Assembly: GCF_004368405.1 (NCBI RefSeq) | Contig: NZ_SBJH01000110.1 | Coordinates: forward strand, 48,622-112,621 | DNA from: Olivibacter sp. XZL3 | GTDB lineage: Bacteria > Bacteroidota > Bacteroidia > Sphingobacteriales > Sphingobacteriaceae | Direction: 5' to 3' | DNA: 64,000 bases | Part shown: piece by piece, positions 62,652-64,000 of the stretch | How positions within the stretch are numbered: the stretch's first letter is position 1 | How the letters are laid out: every line of letters begins with the position of its first letter | Program-made: the position numbers and the translations under genes | Notes under the pieces: generated by a model | What the model saw: only the letters and a program-made list of their open reading frames with translations | What the model was told of the DNA's origin: nothing | Database searches by the model: none

Positions 62652-63236
62652 TTAATACTTTTTAACAGCATGATAATAGTGATTATTACGTTCGTCTTCA
62701 AACTCGTCTATCAAGGATAATCCGGATGACGTTAATATTTCCCGATATGCCTTTGCTCCAAGTGACACAGACCGTCGCCCCGTCAGCGTGTCTTCCCACT
62801 CGGCAACGACCGATGGTGCGGTAAACAAAAATTTACCGCGAATTTGCAAAGCCTTGGCTACCTTTGGTATTAGCGCTTTTTGCACTTCAGCTGACAACAG
62901 AAACAGTAATCCCCAAGCAATAATTCCATCAAATTGGCGATTAAAGAAGGTCGATTCTTCCGCCGCTTCGCAGGCAGCGGAAGAATCGGGAAAGTTCTCC
63001 TTGAAAGCTTCAATCATAGTAGCGGATGCATCAATGCCATAAACCGTCAGACCTTCGTCTAGCAGGACGTTGGAAATCGGCATACCCGTTCCACAACCCA
63101 AGTCCAACACGGTAGATCCTTTAGCAAATGTCTGTGCCCATTTACGCACGGACGATGTACCGATACCGTCGACGGCTTGTCCCCGAACTTCGATGAAAGT
63201 TCTCGCTATACTATCATAACCGTTTGATTTGTCCAT
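62652..63236 (-). CDS. Class I SAM-dependent methyltransferase
   Basis: The 194-residue protein contains the SAM-binding motif VLDLGCGTGMPIS (motif I), GIDASATMIEAF (motif II acidic loop) and FDGIIAWGLLFLL. It is cytoplasmic and methylates an unidentified small molecule or protein. Its length is short for the family but complete. It stands alone between the FtsX permease and the damaged FtsX gene. Confidence 0.93.
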   Translation of the reverse strand: MDKSNGYDSIARTFIEVRGQAVDGIGTSSVRKWAQTFAKGSTVLDLGCGTGMPISNVLLDEGLTVYGIDASATMIEAFKENFPDSSAACEAAEESTFFNRQFDGIIAWGLLFLLSAEVQKALIPKVAKALQIRGKFLFTAPSVVAEWEDTLTGRRSVSLGAKAYREILTSSGLSLIDEFEDERNNHYYHAVKKY

Positions 63237-63460
63237 TGTCTAATCGTTAGCATATTTCGTCTTTTGTTTACATCACATGGTGGCCGATTTATACGTATTA
63301 TATGGTTTCAACTGCATCACCAAAATTTCGTAAACATACGTAATACTCCACTTCTAAAGCCGCGCCATTAAGGAGCCTTACCATCTGCTTCTGAGTAAAT
63401 AGCCCAGCGCTATCAAAGTCTCCTAAATTACTTATCTTTCCTAAATAAGTGCTTATCCAT

Positions 63461-63643
63461 ATGTATAAATACTTCCTGTTACCTACCTTGATCATATCAA
63501 TGGTTGATCTTTATGCACAGAACAAGGTTGAAATCGGGGAGGTGTCAATATATTTCCCAAATAAACATTGCCCGTATATGAACGACAGGTGTTCGAATAT
63601 GAACACTTCTCAAAACAATAAACATGCAACAAACTTATTATAA
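63461..63643 (+). CDS. Possible small secreted peptide
   Basis: ATG 63461 gives 60 residues with a signal-like segment MYKYFLLPTLIISMVDLYAQ and a short mature part with two cysteines (HCPYMNDRC). TATCTTTC at 63433-63440 is close to a -7 box. No family is recognised; it may be a fragment. Confidence 0.35.
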   Translation: MYKYFLLPTLIISMVDLYAQNKVEIGEVSIYFPNKHCPYMNDRCSNMNTSQNNKHATNLL

Positions 63644-63685
63644 ACAAGTTATAAATTTGGCAACCTTGTTGAGAATTGCCTTAAT

Positions 63686-63931
63686 ATGCTGAAGAACTAT
63701 TTCACTATCGCTTGGCGGAACTTGTGGCGAAACAAAGGATACGCGACCATTAATATTGCGGGTTTATCTATTGGGATGGCTTGCTGTCTATTGATTACCC
63801 TATATATTCTCGATGAACTTTCATACGATCAGTACCATGTAAATAAGAACCGAATTTATCGCGTAATCCACGAATGGAAAGGGGTTGAAGGAACAGGTTT
63901 TCAAGGACAGGTCTGGGGTAATGTCTTGTCC
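63686..63931 (+). pseudogene. 5' fragment of a second MacB/FtsX-type permease, cut by an IS
   Basis: The frame begins MLKNYFTIAWRNLWRNKGYA and includes INIAGLSIGMACCLLITLYI, the standard N-terminus of FtsX-type permeases, then RIYRVIHEWKG. It ends after 82 residues where a TGA coincides with the first bases of a presumed insertion sequence. Normal members have about 790 residues. The remainder may lie beyond the IS, outside the window. Confidence 0.75.
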
Positions 63932-64000
63932 TGATATAGGTTGACAGTTTATTATTTACAAACTGACAAGCATGATGGCGAAATTACAGAGAATGACCGT
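63932..64000 (+). mobile_element. Left end of an insertion sequence (possibly IS3-like), runs off right edge
   Basis: At 63932 the sequence switches to TGATATAGGTTGACAG, a TG-starting end, with a short leader and then ATG 63972 or 63975 reading MAKLQRMTV before the window stops. This looks like an IS end followed by its first gene. Only 69 bp are visible, so the family is a guess and the exact junction is uncertain by a few bases. Confidence 0.55.

Noticed and set aside
63298..63495. 65-codon minus-strand frame with a somewhat protein-like end
   Set aside because: Overlaps a signal-peptide frame on the other strand and shows no known motif; too little to choose, so not listed as a gene.
1..64000. 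CRISPR arrays, tRNA or rRNA genes, prophage genes
   Set aside because: No regularly spaced repeats, cloverleaf-like segments, rRNA stretches or phage structural genes were seen by eye; a tRNAscan-type or profile search could still find something small.

Overview
The window reads as chromosomal DNA of a Bacteroidota bacterium, most likely family Sphingobacteriaceae (Sphingobacterium, Olivibacter, Parapedobacter or similar). The grounds are a SusC/SusD pair, two TonB-dependent receptors, FtsX-type transporters without an ATPase next to them, a Bacteroidota MoxR/BatA operon, and repeated promoters of the Bacteroidota type (TTTG, about 20 nt, TAnnTTTG). Species cannot be fixed from the sequence alone.

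Layout. 1-9.7 kb: a minus-strand operon MoxR ATPase > DUF58 > BatA-like > DUF4175-like > large membrane protein > TldD/PmbA protease (cut by the left edge), with a divergent DUF4159 gene. 9.7-16.6 kb: a 162-bp element with inverted-repeat ends, a maltose O-acetyltransferase, a predicted small-RNA gene, a Ca2+-type P-ATPase, two tandem related membrane proteins, a cold-shock protein and a NYN-LOTUS protein. 16.6-25.3 kb: small unknown genes, a zinc alcohol dehydrogenase with its partner gene, a sulfatase, a PAS protein, a PAS histidine kinase and a DUF3861 gene. 25.3-28.6 kb: pstSCAB phosphate uptake operon whose pstB has an in-frame TAG.

28.9-36.3 kb is the most unusual stretch. An XRE repressor sits beside two promoters that carry the same operator at the same position. 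The second promoter lies ahead of an AraC-type regulator, and that gene precedes a four-gene operon: secreted pilin-like protein, PapD-like chaperone, larger secreted subunit and an usher-like outer-membrane protein. It looks like a Bacteroidota counterpart of chaperone-usher assembly under a two-step regulatory cascade.

36.3-51.7 kb: PepSY protein, Lrp-type regulator overlapping a convergent SDR-type threonine dehydrogenase, then SusC > SusD > two tandem VPS10/BNR-propeller proteins, and a divergent heme-type TonB receptor. 51.7-64 kb: acyl-CoA dehydrogenase with an AraC regulator, a second copy of the small-RNA gene, an ECF42-type sigma factor with its DGPF partner, a thioredoxin, a thioredoxin-reductase-like flavoprotein, an FtsX-type permease, a methyltransferase, and at the right edge a second FtsX gene apparently cut by an insertion sequence.

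Main points for follow-up: the duplicated small RNA (promoter and terminator conserved, with a covarying base pair), the interrupted pstB, and the pilus-like operon with its XRE/AraC control. No tRNA, rRNA or CRISPR array was seen.
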